Source: JADGOV01 sp963814355 (GTDB taxonomy: Bacteria; Actinomycetota; Actinomycetes; JADGOV01). Taken from it: 64,000 nt of DNA. The position numbers and the translations under genes are program-made. The stretch spans positions 1 through 64,000 of the forward strand of contig CAWFCZ010000008.1 of assembly GCA_963814355.1 (NCBI GenBank), in the 5' to 3' direction. The notes under the pieces were generated by a model, which had not been told where the DNA came from, searched no databases, and saw nothing but the letters and a program-made list of their open reading frames with translations. This document shows positions 43,948 through 53,024 of this stretch, piece after piece. Each line of letters begins with the position of its first letter. Within the stretch, counting starts at the first letter, position 1.

Positions 43948-45325
43948 CCGCCACGGCACCGCCGTCGGGTGCGGAGGCGAGGACCGTGTCCGCGGGAGGA
44001 AGCAGCAACCCGAAGATCGGGCGGGGACCGGATCGACGGACCACGAGGCGGCCACCGTCCGCCTCGGCCAAAGACCGGGCGAGGGCCAGCCCGATGCCGT
44101 GCCCGTGGGCGTTCGCCGACCGCCGATGGAAAGCAGCTTCTGCACCACCTTGCAGACCCGCACCCTCGTCGGCGACTTCGACGGCGACGGCGTCCCCGAG
44201 GTCGAGGGCGGCGAGGGTGACGGTGCCCGCACCGTGTTGGAGGGCGTTGTCCAGCAGCACCTCGAGGATCTGCCGTAGCGCGGCCGCCGATGCGGTGACC
44301 GGTGGCAGACCCAGCGGTGTGTTCACAGCGAGGTGGCGCTGGCGCGAGCTGAAGACGGACTGCCAGCGGTCGGCGGCAGCGGCCAGTTCGACTTCCAGGT
44401 CGAGACTTCCCGGGCCGCTGGCCGTGTCGCGTCGGAGGGCGAGCAGGTCATCGACGGTCGTCTGCAGCCGCCGAGTTCGTTCGAGCGCGGTTTCCAGCGC
44501 CGAACGTAGGTCCGTTTCCGGTCGATCCAGGGCTGATTCCAGTCCGAGCAGCAGGCCGGTCAGCGGTGTTCGGAGCTGGTGTGAGGCGTCGGCGCTGAAC
44601 GCGCGTTCCCGCTCGAGGAGGTGCCCGAGCCGGGTGCCGGTGTCACGCAGGGCGGCCCCGGCCGCGTCCGCCTCTCGGATCCCGGAGCGTTCCGGGGCGA
44701 TGGTGAAGTTGCCGTCGCCAAGTGCACGAGCCGCGACGGTCAGCCGCTCCAGCGGCACCGCGATCCGCCTGGCCTGCCGGCGGGCGAGCACCGCAGCGAT
44801 CGCGAGTACGACGAGCCCCAGCAGGGCCATCGCCGCCCAACTGCGCCGACTGCGGGCGGTGACGACCGTAACCGGGACGGCGGCCCGGACAACCGCGACG
44901 ATTGTTCGGTCGGAGGGGACCGGAACGGCGACCGTGAGCTGTCCGCGTTCGGTGCCTTGATGGATGCGTCCGTCGCGCCCGGCGCGGGCGATCTTCGAGT
45001 GGTTCGGTCCGCTTCCGCCGACGCGTTCCCCGGCGGGGGTGTAGATCGCCGTTAGGGCATCGCCGCTGGCGGCCCCAGGTACCTGTACCGGGCTCGCCGT
45101 ACTCACCGCGTTGTCCGGGATGAGGGCGGCGATCCGGGTCGCGTCGCGTTCGAGCTCGGCGAGTTCCTGCGCCCGGTCGAGCCTGCTGATCGCAGCCGCC
45201 AGCGGTAGGGCGAACAGCAGCATCGCAGCGGCGGTGACAGCGAGGATTCCGGTCGCGATCCGCCGACGCAAGGAGCGGACCGTGGAGCCGGTGTATACCT
45301 GGCTGGTCCGAGCGGTTCGCCGCAC
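43901..45325 (-). CDS. Sensor histidine kinase
   Basis: 474-residue membrane kinase. Two membrane helices (ATGILAVTAAAMLLFALPLA; SWAAMALLGLVVLAIAAVLA) flank an extracytoplasmic sensor of about 110 residues; HAMP, HisKA (FSADASHQLRTPLTGLLLGL) and HATPase_c (ALRQILEVLLDNALQHGAGT; GHGIGLALARSLAEADGGRL) domains follow. It is the likely partner of the convergent response regulator, and divergent from the lipoprotein-ABC operon it probably controls. The GTG at 45325 is taken as start; a TTG closer to the first helix is an alternative. Confidence 0.88.
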   Translation of the reverse strand: MRRTARTSQVYTGSTVRSLRRRIATGILAVTAAAMLLFALPLAAAISRLDRAQELAELERDATRIAALIPDNAVSTASPVQVPGAASGDALTAIYTPAGERVGGSGPNHSKIARAGRDGRIHQGTERGQLTVAVPVPSDRTIVAVVRAAVPVTVVTARSRRSWAAMALLGLVVLAIAAVLARRQARRIAVPLERLTVAARALGDGNFTIAPERSGIREADAAGAALRDTGTRLGHLLERERAFSADASHQLRTPLTGLLLGLESALDRPETDLRSALETALERTRRLQTTVDDLLALRRDTASGPGSLDLEVELAAAADRWQSVFSSRQRHLAVNTPLGLPPVTASAAALRQILEVLLDNALQHGAGTVTLAALDLGDAVAVEVADEGAGLQGGAEAAFHRRSANAHGHGIGLALARSLAEADGGRLVVRRSGPRPIFGLLLPPADTVLASAPDGGAVAVRRQAGSGSHVHGSS

Positions 45326-45441
45326 GCTGAGCTGTCACTTTCTGGTGATGGACGCCGCCCACCGGGTGGTGGAGAAAGGTAAGCGTCGCGCTAACCGTTT
45401 CCGGGGCCGATGTTAACCGGCGGCTTCCTAGCGTGGTGAAC

Positions 45442-46119
45442 ATGAAACGAGCGGCCGGAGCGGCCATAGGCCTTGCGATCGCCGCCCTGGCGGCTGAAGG
45501 GTGCAGCGGTAAGAGTACGACCGCCGGCGCCGTCGGCTCGCCCGCGTCTGGTGCGAGGTCCACCGTCACCGGGACGGGCGGTTCGACGTCGTCATCCGCG
45601 GGTCGGCCATCCACGGGCTCTACGCCGGCCCAGCGCCCGGCGCCGGTGGAGAGCAACCCGCCCGGCGATATTCCGGACAACATCGCCTACGTCACCTACC
45701 GCAACGCTGCCGGGCGGTACAGCCTCGTCCATCCGGAGGGGTGGGCAGCCATCGCCCGGGGGACGACGGTCACGTTCACCGACAAACTCAACGGGGTCAC
45801 CGCGACGGGAATGGCCGCGACCAAAGCACCGACAGTCGCCAGCGCCCACCGGGAACTGTCGTCGTTGCGGACCATCGAGCCGGCGTTCGAACTGCGCAGT
45901 CTGAGGCCGGTGGCGCTGCCGGGTGGGGCGGGAGTGCTGATCGTGTTCCGCCGGAACTCCGCCCCGGATCAGGTCACCGGGAAGGTGTTCCGTGACGAGG
46001 TGCAGCGTTATGAGATTTACCACGGCGGCCGCGAGGTGGTCCTTGACCTTTATGGGGCGGTCGGGTCGGACAACGTGGACCCGTACACGAAGATTTCGCA
46101 GAGTCTACGGCTATCGTGA
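45442..46119 (+). CDS. Putative lipoprotein
   Basis: 225-residue exported protein. MKRAAGAAIGLAIAALAAEG with Cys at position 21 is a signal peptide with a slightly non-standard lipobox (AEGC). A Ser/Thr/Gly-rich linker follows, then a globular domain beginning NIAYVTYRNAAGRYSLVHPE and GWAAIARGTTVTFTDKLNGV, similar in layout to PsbP/Mog1-like folds found in actinobacterial lipoproteins. GTG 45433 is an alternative start. It is coupled to the ABC genes downstream (4-bp overlap), so it may be a substrate-binding or sensing part of that system. Confidence 0.75.
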   Translation: MKRAAGAAIGLAIAALAAEGCSGKSTTAGAVGSPASGARSTVTGTGGSTSSSAGRPSTGSTPAQRPAPVESNPPGDIPDNIAYVTYRNAAGRYSLVHPEGWAAIARGTTVTFTDKLNGVTATGMAATKAPTVASAHRELSSLRTIEPAFELRSLRPVALPGGAGVLIVFRRNSAPDQVTGKVFRDEVQRYEIYHGGREVVLDLYGAVGSDNVDPYTKISQSLRLS

Positions 46120-46835
46120 CCGGAGCTGCGTCCGGCCGGTGCGGTACCGGGGTGCTCGAGGCCCGTGGTCTTCACCGGTTCTACCGCCGCGGTGATGAGG
46201 AGATCGCCGCCTTGCGCGACGTTTCTCTCTCGGTGGCCCCGGGAGAGATGGTCGCCGTGGTGGGGCCGTCCGGATCCGGCAAATCAACGCTGCTGAATCT
46301 CTTGGCCGGCTTGGACGACCCGGACGGGGGCAGCGTCTGGATCGCCGGTCAGCGGTTCAGCCACCGCCGACCGGCGGAGCAGGCGCGGCTACGAGGCCGA
46401 CGGCTTGGGTTCATGACGCAGGGCGGTGGTCTTATCGAACACCTGACTCTGCTCGGGAACGTCCGGCTGGCCGGGTCCTTCCGGGCACGGTCGACGACGC
46501 CGCGAGGTGCCATGGCGGTGCGCCGGGGAAGCGTCGAGGCCGCGCTGCTGCTCACCGACCTCGGCATCGGCGCCCGCGCGCACTCCCGGCCGTCGACGTT
46601 ATCGGGCGGGGAAACCGCCCGGGCCAACCTCGCGGTCGCCCTGGCCGGCGGCCCGCTGGTGCTCCTCGCCGACGAGCCGACGGCCGAGGTGAGCCGCGAT
46701 GAGGAGGCCAGCATCCTGGCCCTTCTGCGGAAGGTTCGCCCTCCGGCGGGGGCGACACTCGTCGTCACCCACTCGGGCACGGTCGCCGCCGCCGCGGACC
46801 GGGTCGTGGAGATGACCGACGGAAAGCTGCGATGA
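46116..46835 (+). CDS. ABC transporter ATPase (MacB/LolD-like), altered D-loop
   Basis: 239-residue ATPase. Walker A GPSGSGKSTLLNLLAGLDDP, Q-loop region LGFMTQGGGLIEHLTLLGNV, signature LSGGETARANLAVALAG, Walker B LVLLADEPTAEVSRDEEA and H-loop VVTHSGTVAAAADRVVEM are all present. The D-loop, normally SALD or GALD, reads AEVSRD, so ATP-site communication may be changed; the catalytic Glu after Walker B is kept. It is followed, with a 4-bp overlap, by a second ATPase, so it probably pairs with that subunit as an asymmetric dimer. Confidence 0.88.
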   Translation: MTGAASGRCGTGVLEARGLHRFYRRGDEEIAALRDVSLSVAPGEMVAVVGPSGSGKSTLLNLLAGLDDPDGGSVWIAGQRFSHRRPAEQARLRGRRLGFMTQGGGLIEHLTLLGNVRLAGSFRARSTTPRGAMAVRRGSVEAALLLTDLGIGARAHSRPSTLSGGETARANLAVALAGGPLVLLADEPTAEVSRDEEASILALLRKVRPPAGATLVVTHSGTVAAAADRVVEMTDGKLR

Positions 46836-47524
46836 CCACGCTTCCGGCCACGACCGCCGCAGGCGCCAGCACCGCCTCCCCGGTGGTCACCGCCACCGGC
46901 CTGCGGCTAAGCTACGGCGCCAACCCCGTGCTCACCGATGCCAACATTGCGGTCGAAGCCGGCGCGGAACTGGCCGTGACCGGACGTTCCGGCAGCGGCA
47001 AGACCACGCTGTTGCTGATCCTGGCCGGGCTGCTGCTCCCGCAGGGTGGCACGGTGCGGTGGCCGGGGCTCGACCCCCACCCCGGGGTACGCCGCGGCGA
47101 GATCGGGCTGGTGTTCCAGGCGCCGTCGCTGCTGCCCGAACTGACCGCCGCGGAGAACGTCGCGCTGCCGCTGCGGCTACGCGGGAGCAGCCTGACGCAG
47201 GCGGCAGACGCCACGGCGGCCGCCTTGGACGTCGTCGGGCTGCTCGATGCCGCTGATGCGCTGCCAGCGCAGCTGTCCGGCGGTATGCAACAGCGGGTCG
47301 CCGTCGCCCGGGTCCTCGCTGGGACCCCGCGGCTGGTCCTCGCCGATGAGCCCACCGGAGCGCTGGACCGGGACAGTGCCTTCACCGTGCTGGCCGCCAT
47401 GCGCGACCATGTCACAGCCGCCGGCGGCGCACTCGTGGTCGCCACCCACGACGAGGAACTGGCCGGCCTGCTCGCCGGCCACGCTGTCCTCGACGAGGGC
47501 CGGCTGCGGACCGGGACCCGGTGA
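46832..47524 (+). CDS. ABC transporter ATPase (MacB/LolD-like)
   Basis: 230-residue ATPase with canonical motifs: Walker A GRSGSGKTTLLLILAGLLLP, Q-loop IGLVFQAPSLLPELTAAENV, signature LSGGMQQRVAVARVLAG, Walker B LVLADEPTGALDRDSAFTVL and H-loop LVVATHDEEL. It overlaps the previous ATPase and the permease gene by 4 bp each. Two ATPase genes for one FtsX-like permease suggest a heterodimeric motor in which this is the fully active half. Confidence 0.92.
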   Translation: MTTLPATTAAGASTASPVVTATGLRLSYGANPVLTDANIAVEAGAELAVTGRSGSGKTTLLLILAGLLLPQGGTVRWPGLDPHPGVRRGEIGLVFQAPSLLPELTAAENVALPLRLRGSSLTQAADATAAALDVVGLLDAADALPAQLSGGMQQRVAVARVLAGTPRLVLADEPTGALDRDSAFTVLAAMRDHVTAAGGALVVATHDEELAGLLAGHAVLDEGRLRTGTR

Positions 47525-50157
47525 TGCGAGCGTCTGCCTGGCTGGTCGGGCTGTGCCGCCGACGACCCGTTGAGCTGCTCGGCGGGGCGATCAGTATCGC
47601 CGCCGGGGTGGCCTTCATCGCCTCACTCGGCGCGTTCATCACCGACAGCCGGGCCGGGCTCAGCACCCGGGCAGCCGCCCGGGTATCCGTCGACTGGCAG
47701 GTGCAGCTCACCCCGCAGGGACGCCCGGCCGAGGTCGCCGCGACCCTCGCCAAGACACCAGCGGTCCGCGCCGTGCTCCCGGTTCAGCTGGCCGCGGTGC
47801 CGGCGCTGCGATCCAGCTCCGCCTCCGGGACCCGCACGACCGGGCAGGCGTACATCGTCGCCCTGCCACCGTCCTACGCAGAGCACGCCCCGGCCGAGAT
47901 CCGCTACCTGCTCGGCGCGCGCGACGGGGTGCTGCTGCTGCAGCAGACCGCCGCGAACCTCGCCGCCGGCCCCGGGAGCACGGTCACCGTCACCCTCCCC
48001 GCCGGGAGGCGCCGAACGGTACGGGTAGACGGCGTCGCGGATCTGACCCAGGCGGACAGCTTCTTCCAGGTCATCGGCGCCCCACCGGGCGCTGGCGCGA
48101 CCGCGCCGCCGGACAACGTCTTGCTGGTTCCGCCGGCCCAGTTCGCCGCGCTGACCGGGGGCGCGACCGTGCTCCGCCAGTTTCATGTGTTCTTCGACCA
48201 CCGGCAGCTGCCGCCCGATCCGGCCGCCGCCGCGGCTCTCCTCACTCGGCGCGCCAACCACTTCCAGGCCTCGCTCGCCGGCGGCGCGCTTGTTGGGGAC
48301 AACCTCGGCGCGGCGCTGTCTGCGGCCCGGGAGGACGCTCTTTACGCCCAGCTGTTGATCCTTCTCCTTGGCGTTCCGGGCTTGGCCCTCGCCGCGGTCG
48401 TCGCTTCCCTTGTCGTCGCGCTGCGGGGGGAGCGCCGCCGCCGCGAAGTCGCGCTGCTCCGCCTCCGTGGCGCCCGCCCTGGGCAGTTGTTGCGCATCGT
48501 CGCCGCCGAGACCGTGCTCACCGGCGGCCTGGGCGTGGTCCTCGGCATCCCGCTAGCCGTCCTCGCGGCCCGGCTAGCGCTGCCCAGCGGGGCTCGACTG
48601 ACCTTGGGCTGGACCCTGATCGCAGCGGTCGCAGGGATGTTCCTCGCCGCCGCAACCCAGCTCGGCCCGGCGGTCCGGGCCGCGGTGCGCCCCGGCGCGG
48701 ACGGCATTGCGACCGGCGCGGCCCGGGTGCAGCCGACCGGACTGCCCTGGCCGCTGCGCCTAGGCCTCGATCTCGTCCTGCTCACCGCTGCGGGGGTCGC
48801 GTTCTACTTCACCGCCCGCGGCGGCTACCAGGTCGTCGTCGTCCCCGAAGGCGTGCCGGTCGCCGCGGTGAACTACGCCGCGTTACTTACCCCGGCCCTG
48901 GCCTGGCCCGGGCTGGCGCTGCTGATCTGGCGGCTCAGCATTGCGGTGCTCGGTCGCCGCAGCGGCCGTCTCGCCTGGCCCCGCCCCGGCCGGGCGCCCG
49001 AGTTGGAGGCCGCCGGCGTACGGCGCCGACGGAGGGTGATCGCCCGCGGCGCGACCGGGCTGGCGGTGGCGCTGGGACTCGCCGCCTCCACCGCCATCTT
49101 CACCGCAACCTATGACGCGCAGGCGCGCCTCGACGTTGCGCTCACCGTCGGCGCGGACGTCGCCGTCACAGAACCACCAGGGTCCACCGCCGGGCCGGAC
49201 GCGGTGACTGCGCTGCGCTCCGTCACAGGTGTCACTGAAGTGGAGCCGTTGCAACATCGGCTGGCCTACGTCGGCGCCGACCTGCAAGACCTCTACGGCA
49301 TCCAGCCGCGGACCATCGGCCGGGTCGCGCCGCTGCTGGACTCCTACGTACCCGGCTCGACCATTGCTGCTGCCCTACACACCCTGACCACAACTCCTGA
49401 CGGGGCGCTGCTGTCCGCGGAGACCATCAAGGACTACCAGCTGCACCCCGGCGACCCCGTCCGGCTGCGGCTGCAGACCGGCACGCGGCACGCCTACTCA
49501 ACGGTTGGGTTTCACGTCATCGGGGCGGTCAAAGAGTTCCCCACCGCCCCGAAGGACAGCTTCATCGTCGCCAACGCCGATTACATCGCCCGGGCAACCG
49601 GTTCCGCGGCGGTCGGCACCTTCCTGATCAAGTCGACCACCCCAACGGCGACCGCGGCGGCGTTAAGTCAACGTGTCGGACCCGGCGTGCAGGTTCACGA
49701 CATCGTCGCCGACCGCGCCGCCGTCACCTCCGCTTCAGGGCTGGCCAGCGCCGACCTGTCCGGGCTGTCCCGCCTCGAACTCGGCTTCGGCCTGCTCCTA
49801 GCCTTGGCCTGCTCAGGGCTTGCCTTGGCGCTCGGCATCACCGAACGCCGACGCGCGCTCGTGCTGCTCGCCGCCCTCGGCGCCACCGCGCGCCAGCGGG
49901 GCCGATTCCTCAACGCCGAAGCCCGTGCGCTGCTCGCCGGCGGGCTCCTCGGCGGCGCCGCACTCGGCGCCACGATCGCCTACCTGCTGGTCAAGGTCCT
50001 TACCGGCATCTTCGACCCCGCCCCTACCGGGCTCACCGTCCCCGCCGGCTACCTTGCGGTGCTGCTGTCGAGTGTCGGCGCTGCCACCACCACGGTTCTG
50101 ATCATCTTCGGTCGTCTCGCCGCTCGAGCCGGTCCCAGCCAGCTCCGCGACCTGTAG
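47521..50157 (+). CDS. FtsX/MacB-like ABC permease
   Basis: 878-residue permease with an FtsX-type layout: N-terminal helix (LLGGAISIAAGVAFIASLGA), a large extracytoplasmic domain, a helical block (LLILLLGVPGLALAAVVASL, then VVALRGERRRREVALLRLRG), further helices, a second extracytoplasmic domain and a C-terminal block (LELGFGLLLALACSGLALAL). It is likely an efflux or mechanotransmission permease working on substrates outside the membrane. Coupled to the two ATPases and the lipoprotein, all downstream of the divergent sensor kinase gene. Confidence 0.88.
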   Translation: MMRASAWLVGLCRRRPVELLGGAISIAAGVAFIASLGAFITDSRAGLSTRAAARVSVDWQVQLTPQGRPAEVAATLAKTPAVRAVLPVQLAAVPALRSSSASGTRTTGQAYIVALPPSYAEHAPAEIRYLLGARDGVLLLQQTAANLAAGPGSTVTVTLPAGRRRTVRVDGVADLTQADSFFQVIGAPPGAGATAPPDNVLLVPPAQFAALTGGATVLRQFHVFFDHRQLPPDPAAAAALLTRRANHFQASLAGGALVGDNLGAALSAAREDALYAQLLILLLGVPGLALAAVVASLVVALRGERRRREVALLRLRGARPGQLLRIVAAETVLTGGLGVVLGIPLAVLAARLALPSGARLTLGWTLIAAVAGMFLAAATQLGPAVRAAVRPGADGIATGAARVQPTGLPWPLRLGLDLVLLTAAGVAFYFTARGGYQVVVVPEGVPVAAVNYAALLTPALAWPGLALLIWRLSIAVLGRRSGRLAWPRPGRAPELEAAGVRRRRRVIARGATGLAVALGLAASTAIFTATYDAQARLDVALTVGADVAVTEPPGSTAGPDAVTALRSVTGVTEVEPLQHRLAYVGADLQDLYGIQPRTIGRVAPLLDSYVPGSTIAAALHTLTTTPDGALLSAETIKDYQLHPGDPVRLRLQTGTRHAYSTVGFHVIGAVKEFPTAPKDSFIVANADYIARATGSAAVGTFLIKSTTPTATAAALSQRVGPGVQVHDIVADRAAVTSASGLASADLSGLSRLELGFGLLLALACSGLALALGITERRRALVLLAALGATARQRGRFLNAEARALLAGGLLGGAALGATIAYLLVKVLTGIFDPAPTGLTVPAGYLAVLLSSVGAATTTVLIIFGRLAARAGPSQLRDL

Positions 50158-50213
50158 TGACTCGACGCATCCTCCACGGCGCCATGCCGGCGCCGGGCCG
50201 ACCAGGGAGTTCC

Positions 50214-50603
50214 GTGAAGCGATCCGTATCAACATCGGCACTGACCCTCGCGCTGGCGCTGGCTACCGCCGCCTGCGGCGCTGGGACCAGGAGTGATCGA
50301 ACGCCGGTGGCGGTTGCTCCGATCGCTTCGCCGACGCAAGTGGCTAAGGCCGTTGGGCCGGTCAGTGCCTCGCCGGGATGCCGCAGGGTTCTGGTTGCCG
50401 CGGGGGACATCGTCAACGACGTCAGCATTGCCGACCACACCGGTCGAGTGGCTGCGGCGCAGCGCCCAAGTCGGGTTCTGGTGCTAGGCGACAACCAGTA
50501 CCCCCCCGGCGTGCTTCGGCTGACCCTCGCGAGCGGCAGCTCCTACAGCTGGGCCTTCCTCAACCTCGCCGGAGCGGCCTTAGACCACGAGGCGGCTCAA
50601 TGA
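50214..50603 (+). pseudogene. Metallophosphoesterase lipoprotein with internal deletion
   Basis: 129-codon frame starting VKRSVSTSALTLALALATAA, then Cys, a lipoprotein signal. VAAGDIVNDVSIADHT carries the first phosphoesterase GD-type metal motif and VLVLGDNQYPPGVLRLTLAS the GDNQYP motif of secreted purple-acid-phosphatase-like enzymes. The sequence then passes directly into GSSYSWAFLNLAGAALDHEA, which resembles the extreme C-terminus of that family. The central part with the GN(H/D)E and GHxH motifs is missing, so an in-frame internal deletion probably removed it. Not catalytic as read. Confidence 0.6.
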
Positions 50604-50695
50604 GGCCAGCTCCGCGGAGCCAAGGCCCGGCCGAGGCACCGGCGTTGCGGCGCGGCGCCCGACAGAAGCGGGCACGCAGAACGGGCCGGCCAGCA

Positions 50696-52045
50696 GTGGG
50701 AACTGACATAGTTCCCGGCTCAGGCGGGGAATCCGCGCGTCGTGCCGATGGCCGCTGCCGCCGGCCTCGCGAATGGACGGCGCTCAACGCTGTCGACCGA
50801 GAACGCCTTACGGACATCGGTTGGGCCCGGCTGCACGCGCGCGGGGGCGCCCTGGCAGCCGTCGCGCTGTTGCCGGTGCTGCTCGCGGCGGGGTGCAGCG
50901 GATCGCCGAAGGCGGCGGGCGCTCCATCAGCTGTGCGCAGTGGCCGCAGCCCGGCTGTGTCCACGCCGGCCTCCGGGTCAGCGCAGCAGGTGCGGTCGGC
51001 CATCCTCCCCGGCACCAACCTGCTGCCGGGGATGCCGCGGCCGTTGCAGGCGGATGATGTCTATGCGGCTGACCGGCCCGGCCGGCTCAGTCCGGCCGTG
51101 CACGGTGCCCTCACGCGGGTGTACGTCCCGAACAGCCAGAGCAACACGGTGGACGTGATCGACCCGGGCAGCTACCGGATCGTCAGGCACTACCGGGTGG
51201 GCCGGTTGCCGCAGCACGTGGTGCCGTCCTACGACCTGCGCACCCTGTGGGTCAACAACGACCTCGGCAATTCGCTGACCCCGATCGACCCGCGGACCGC
51301 CCGCCCGGGCCGGGCGATACCGGTGGATGACCCGTACAACTTGTACTTCACCCCGGACGGGCGTTCGGCGATGGTGATGGCCGAGGCGCGGCGGCGGATC
51401 GACTTCCGGAATCCGCACACCATGACGCTCCAGCACTCGCTCAAGGTGGGCTGCGCCGGGGTGAACCATGCGGACTTCACCGCGGACGGCCGGTTCCTCC
51501 TGGCGACGTGTGAGTTCTCCGGCCAGCTGCTGGTGTCCGACACCGCCGGTCGGCGGGTACTCCACCGGATCGTCCTGCCGGCCGGCTCCATGCCGCAGGA
51601 CGTCAAGCTCAGCCCCGACGGGCGTACCTTCTACGTGGCCGACATGATGGCCGGCGGGGTGTGGCGGATCGACGCCGCCTCGTTCCGGCGTACCGGCTTC
51701 GTTCGTACCGGCCGGGGGGCGCACGGGTTGTACGTGAGCCGGGACTCCCGCTTCCTCTATGTCAGCAACCGCGGCGCCGGGTCGATCTCTTTGCTGGACT
51801 TCGCCACCGGCCGGGTGAGCCGTACCTGGCGGCTTCCTGGCGGCGGCAGCCCGGACATGGGCGGCGTCTCCGCAGACGGCCGGGTGCTCTGGCTCAGCGG
51901 GCGCTACGACGCGGTGGTGTACGCCATCGACGTCGTGCACTGGCGGCTACTCGCGAAGATCAAAGTTAGCCGCGGGCCGCACGGGCTGTGCGTCTACCCC
52001 CAACCCGGCCGCTACTCACTCGGCCACACCGGGATCCTCCGTTGA
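50696..52045 (+). CDS. YVTN beta-propeller lipoprotein
   Basis: Exported protein with about seven beta-propeller blades of the YncE/YVTN type: LTRVYVPNSQSNTVDVIDPG, YNLYFTPDGRSAMVMAEARR, MPQDVKLSPDGRTFYVADMM, GLYVSRDSRFLYVSNRGAGS and SPDMGGVSADGRVLWLSGRY. The hydrophobic LAAVALLPVLLAAGCSG contains a lipobox (LAAGC). The start is unclear: GTG 50696 gives an unusually long 48-residue n-region, and no ATG or GTG lies closer, so the true start may have been lost or is a rare CTG near 50831. It may bind surface ligands or scaffold neighbouring enzymes. Confidence 0.75.
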   Translation: MGTDIVPGSGGESARRADGRCRRPREWTALNAVDRERLTDIGWARLHARGGALAAVALLPVLLAAGCSGSPKAAGAPSAVRSGRSPAVSTPASGSAQQVRSAILPGTNLLPGMPRPLQADDVYAADRPGRLSPAVHGALTRVYVPNSQSNTVDVIDPGSYRIVRHYRVGRLPQHVVPSYDLRTLWVNNDLGNSLTPIDPRTARPGRAIPVDDPYNLYFTPDGRSAMVMAEARRRIDFRNPHTMTLQHSLKVGCAGVNHADFTADGRFLLATCEFSGQLLVSDTAGRRVLHRIVLPAGSMPQDVKLSPDGRTFYVADMMAGGVWRIDAASFRRTGFVRTGRGAHGLYVSRDSRFLYVSNRGAGSISLLDFATGRVSRTWRLPGGGSPDMGGVSADGRVLWLSGRYDAVVYAIDVVHWRLLAKIKVSRGPHGLCVYPQPGRYSLGHTGILR

Positions 52046-52143
52046 CCGGCCGGCCGAGGCAGGTGCCGCCGGTCGTTGATGTCAGTAGGTGTACCGGGCG
52101 CGGCCTGCGGTTAAGCGCCGAGGGCGGGCCGAAGAGGGAGAGC

Positions 52144-52959
52144 TCATCGCGGCGCCCGCCGCAGGGTCTGAAAGATGTCGTCGATCAGCGTTCCCGGCGT
52201 CCGGCCGCGCTCGACGAACCATTCACGGCCGAACACACGCCGGAACAGGGTCATCGGCAGCTGCCCAAAGATGTTCAATGTCCGCCGTCCAACCTCCGAT
52301 GTGGCCTGGCTGTGGTGCGCCGCCATCGCCGCCCGCTTCTGCTCCGCGTATCCGCGCACGTCAACCCGGTGGGTCAGCAGTTGCCGTGGGACGAAGGCGT
52401 CGGTGAAGCGGTCAGGATGGAAATCGGTCGACACCCCCGGCAGGTGATGTACCGCTCGGGTCGCCCGTTGCAGCGCTTGTCGGTCGACGGTGGCCTCCAG
52501 GACCACCGGCGTGCCGGCGAGGGCGGCTGCTCGCACGCCGACCCGGTGAACCGCGAGGTGATCCGGATGCCCATAGCCACCAGCCGAGTCGTACACGGTG
52601 AGCACATCGGCCCGTTCCTGGATCAGCAGCCCAGTGAGTGGTGCCGCCGCTTGATCGACGTCCATGCGAGCGAAGGCGACGTCCCCGCCCGCCCGACCGT
52701 CGGAACCGGAGTCGGCGAAACCGAGCAGTTCCGTCCGTTGGCACCCAATGATCGCGGCGGATGCCGCCAGCTCACCGCGGCGGCGGGCCGCCAACTCCGA
52801 TCCAGGAGCGTCCGTGGCGTCCGCCAGGCCGGCCTCACCGGCGGTAGCGGTCACCAGCACCACCCGATGCCCTTCCGCCGCTGCTCGGGCGAGCGTGCCA
52901 GCCGTCAGCAGCGCTTCGTCATCGGGGTGAGCATGGAAGGAGACGACGGTAAAAGGCAT
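52144..52959 (-). CDS. PIG-L (LmbE-like) N-acetylglucosaminyl deacetylase
   Basis: 271-residue zinc deacetylase of the PIG-L/MshB family. VVSFHAHPDDEALLTAGTLA has the AHPDDE zinc and catalytic residues, and DSAGGYGHPDHLAVHRVGVR supplies the third ligand in GHPDH. VTATAGEAGLADATDAPG is the usual second block. Family members remove acetyl from GlcNAc-inositol, GlcNAc-PI or related glycans. It is divergent from a GT4 gene 65 bp away, a pairing seen for MshA/MshB and PIG-A/PIG-L pathways. ATG 52959 is taken as start. Confidence 0.9.
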   Translation of the reverse strand: MPFTVVSFHAHPDDEALLTAGTLARAAAEGHRVVLVTATAGEAGLADATDAPGSELAARRRGELAASAAIIGCQRTELLGFADSGSDGRAGGDVAFARMDVDQAAAPLTGLLIQERADVLTVYDSAGGYGHPDHLAVHRVGVRAAALAGTPVVLEATVDRQALQRATRAVHHLPGVSTDFHPDRFTDAFVPRQLLTHRVDVRGYAEQKRAAMAAHHSQATSEVGRRTLNIFGQLPMTLFRRVFGREWFVERGRTPGTLIDDIFQTLRRAPR

Positions 52960-53024
52960 CCCAACAGTGTTCCCCGCCTGAGGCTCCGTCTCCGCCGGCG
53001 CGGCCGGGAACCGTGGGCACCGCA

